Part shown: in pieces, positions 63,165 to 64,000 of the stretch
Position numbering within the stretch: position 1 is the stretch's first letter
Layout: every line of letters starts with the position of its first letter
Program-made: the position numbers and the translations under genes
Assembly: GCF_012912005.1 (NCBI RefSeq)
Contig: NZ_JABBEA010000002.1
Coordinates: 558,001 to 622,000 of the forward strand
Source: Paenibacillus sp. SZ31
GTDB lineage: Bacteria; Bacillota; Bacilli; Paenibacillales; Paenibacillaceae
DNA length: 64,000 nucleotides
Reading direction: 5' to 3'
Notes under the pieces: model-generated
The model's database searches: none
What the model saw: only the letters and a program-made list of their open reading frames with translations
What the model was told of the DNA's origin: nothing

Positions 63165-63200
63165 ATTTTCAAAAAGAAACACCCGATGATACACATCGGG
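63165..63200 (-). terminator. Intrinsic terminator of the acetyltransferase pair
   Basis: CCCGATG-ATACA-CATCGGG is a perfect 7-bp stem with a 5-base loop; on the minus strand TGTTTCTTTTT follows. It lies about 30 bp after the acetyltransferase stop at 63231. Confidence 0.8.
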
Positions 63201-63230
63201 CATTCTCGTTGGTGCCTATCACGTTCTTCA

Positions 63231-63854
63231 CTATATGTTTTTTGCTATATCCCTGCTGTACTTTGTTTTGTCTTCTTCCGTTATTTTGCGAATGACCCTG
63301 CAAGGATTCCCCACAGCAATCACACCAGATGGAATATCCTTGGTAACGACGCTCCCTGCACCAATAATTGTATTGTCACCAATGGTTACATCAGCGAGAA
63401 CAGTCACGCCTCCTCCGATCCACACATTATTCCCCACCGTGATAGGTCCAACGACCTCCAGACCTTCATTACGTTGCTCTACATCATAAGCATGACCTGC
63501 AGTATAGAATCCGCAATTTGGAGCAACAAAAACGTTATCACCAAAAGTAATTTTTCCCCCATCCAGCATGACAATATTATGATTGCTATAGAAGTTCTCA
63601 CCAATTTCAATATTATAGCCGTAATCACATACAAATGGCTGTTCAATCAGGAAACGATCCGTCGTTTTCCCCAGCAGTTTCTTGATTAACGCTTCTCTTT
63701 CAATGATCTTGGCTGGATGGAGCTGGTTGTATTCGTAACAAAGCCCTTTGGCATGTGAACGCTCTTCAATTAACTCTTGATCATAATTGGCGTTATACAA
63801 AAGCCCTAATTGAGATTTTTCTTTTTCGGTCATCATTTCGTAAGCACTTCCCAT
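63231..63854 (-). CDS. Sugar O-acetyltransferase (maltose/galactoside acetyltransferase family)
   Basis: A 207-residue acyltransferase. The N-terminal Mac domain has MTEKEKSQLGLLYNANYDQEL and RSHAKGLCYEYNQLHP. The rest is a left-handed beta-helix of hexapeptide repeats (IEIGEN, ITFGDN, VFVAPNCGFYTAGHAYD with the catalytic His, ITVGNNVWIGGGVTVLADVT, GAGSVVTKDIPSGVIAVGNP). It transfers acetyl from acetyl-CoA to a sugar hydroxyl. An ATG seven codons in is an alternative start. A second family member lies immediately upstream. Confidence 0.93.
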   Translation of the reverse strand: MGSAYEMMTEKEKSQLGLLYNANYDQELIEERSHAKGLCYEYNQLHPAKIIEREALIKKLLGKTTDRFLIEQPFVCDYGYNIEIGENFYSNHNIVMLDGGKITFGDNVFVAPNCGFYTAGHAYDVEQRNEGLEVVGPITVGNNVWIGGGVTVLADVTIGDNTIIGAGSVVTKDIPSGVIAVGNPCRVIRKITEEDKTKYSRDIAKNI

Positions 63855-63871
63855 CTTCTATCGTAAATAAG

Positions 63872-64000
63872 TTAAAGCTCAATCTCTCTAATGATTCTAG
63901 CAGGGTTGCCGCCCACGATCATATTATCCGGCACATCCTTCGTAACCACCGCCCCGGAAGCAATGACCACGTTGTCTCCAATGGTAACCCCCGGATTAAT
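63872..64000 (-). CDS. Second sugar O-acetyltransferase, partial (C-terminus only)
   Basis: The last 42 codons and stop are visible, cut by the window end. They read [20 protein letters not shown] then [22 protein letters not shown], the C-terminal hexapeptide turns of the same family as the neighbour. Only 17 bp separate it from the downstream acetyltransferase start, so the two form an operon, perhaps a tandem duplication. Confidence 0.85.
   Translation of the reverse strand: MNPGVTIGDNVVIASGAVVTKDVPDNMIVGGNPARIIREIEL

Overview
The window looks like a chromosomal segment of a spore-forming, low-to-mid GC Firmicute, most likely Paenibacillus. Grounds: strong AAGGAGG-type ribosome binding sites with frequent TTG and GTG starts; sporulation and spore-coat genes (Cse60, a YheC/YheD ATP-grasp protein, a BclB-like collagen exosporium protein); many carbohydrate ABC transporters without their own ATPase; and several GntR, LacI and AraC sugar regulators. 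No rRNA, tRNA, CRISPR array, prophage or insertion sequence was seen. Most genes lie on the minus strand.

Layout. 1-0.6 kb: 3' truncated FAD oxidoreductase, divergent from an AraC regulator. 1.7-8.0 kb: a six-gene minus-strand operon (glycosyltransferase, class III aminotransferase, zinc alcohol dehydrogenase, MFS exporter, DUF1349, HAD phosphatase); this is the best candidate for an uncharacterised small-molecule or glycan pathway with amino-sugar or iminosugar logic. 8.3-17.4 kb: a resistance-type neighbourhood (TetR, Lsa-type ABC-F with a leader peptide gene, MerR with a divergent QacA-like pump and a 30-residue membrane peptide, a pentapeptide-repeat protein, and a second pump with a divergent LysR). 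17.6-26.3 kb: Asp23 protein, then a peptide-scavenging operon (FadR-type regulator, M20 amidohydrolase, binding protein, two Dpp-type permeases, S9 peptidase, small protein) that lacks ATPase genes. 26.5-32.0 kb: a small glycosyltransferase, an operon of two Gfo/Idh/MocA dehydrogenases with an AraC regulator, a DUF5412 protein and a membrane-anchored Mrr-like nuclease.

32.2-41.0 kb: an alpha-mannoside utilisation locus (GntR-LacI hybrid regulator, GH125, binding protein, two permeases, GH38). 41-50 kb: spore genes, a 1749-residue bacillopeptidase F-like S8 protease with a long leader, and the BclB-like collagen protein with 27-bp tandem repeats. 50.4-58.9 kb: GH29 fucosidase with a divergent AraC, and a GH30/LplABC-type transporter operon under a LacI regulator whose palindromic operators are visible at both promoters. 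59-64 kb: a thioredoxin-like protein, a Phr-like secreted peptide precursor, a DUF3817 protein, a LacI regulator divergent from a GH1 6-phospho-beta-glucosidase, and two tandem sugar O-acetyltransferases, the second cut by the window end.

Intrinsic terminators and several operator-like palindromes were located by eye. A 72-bp dispersed repeat (65/72 identical) occurs near 26.4 kb and 61.4 kb. All functional calls come from reading motifs in the translated sequence; no database search was run.
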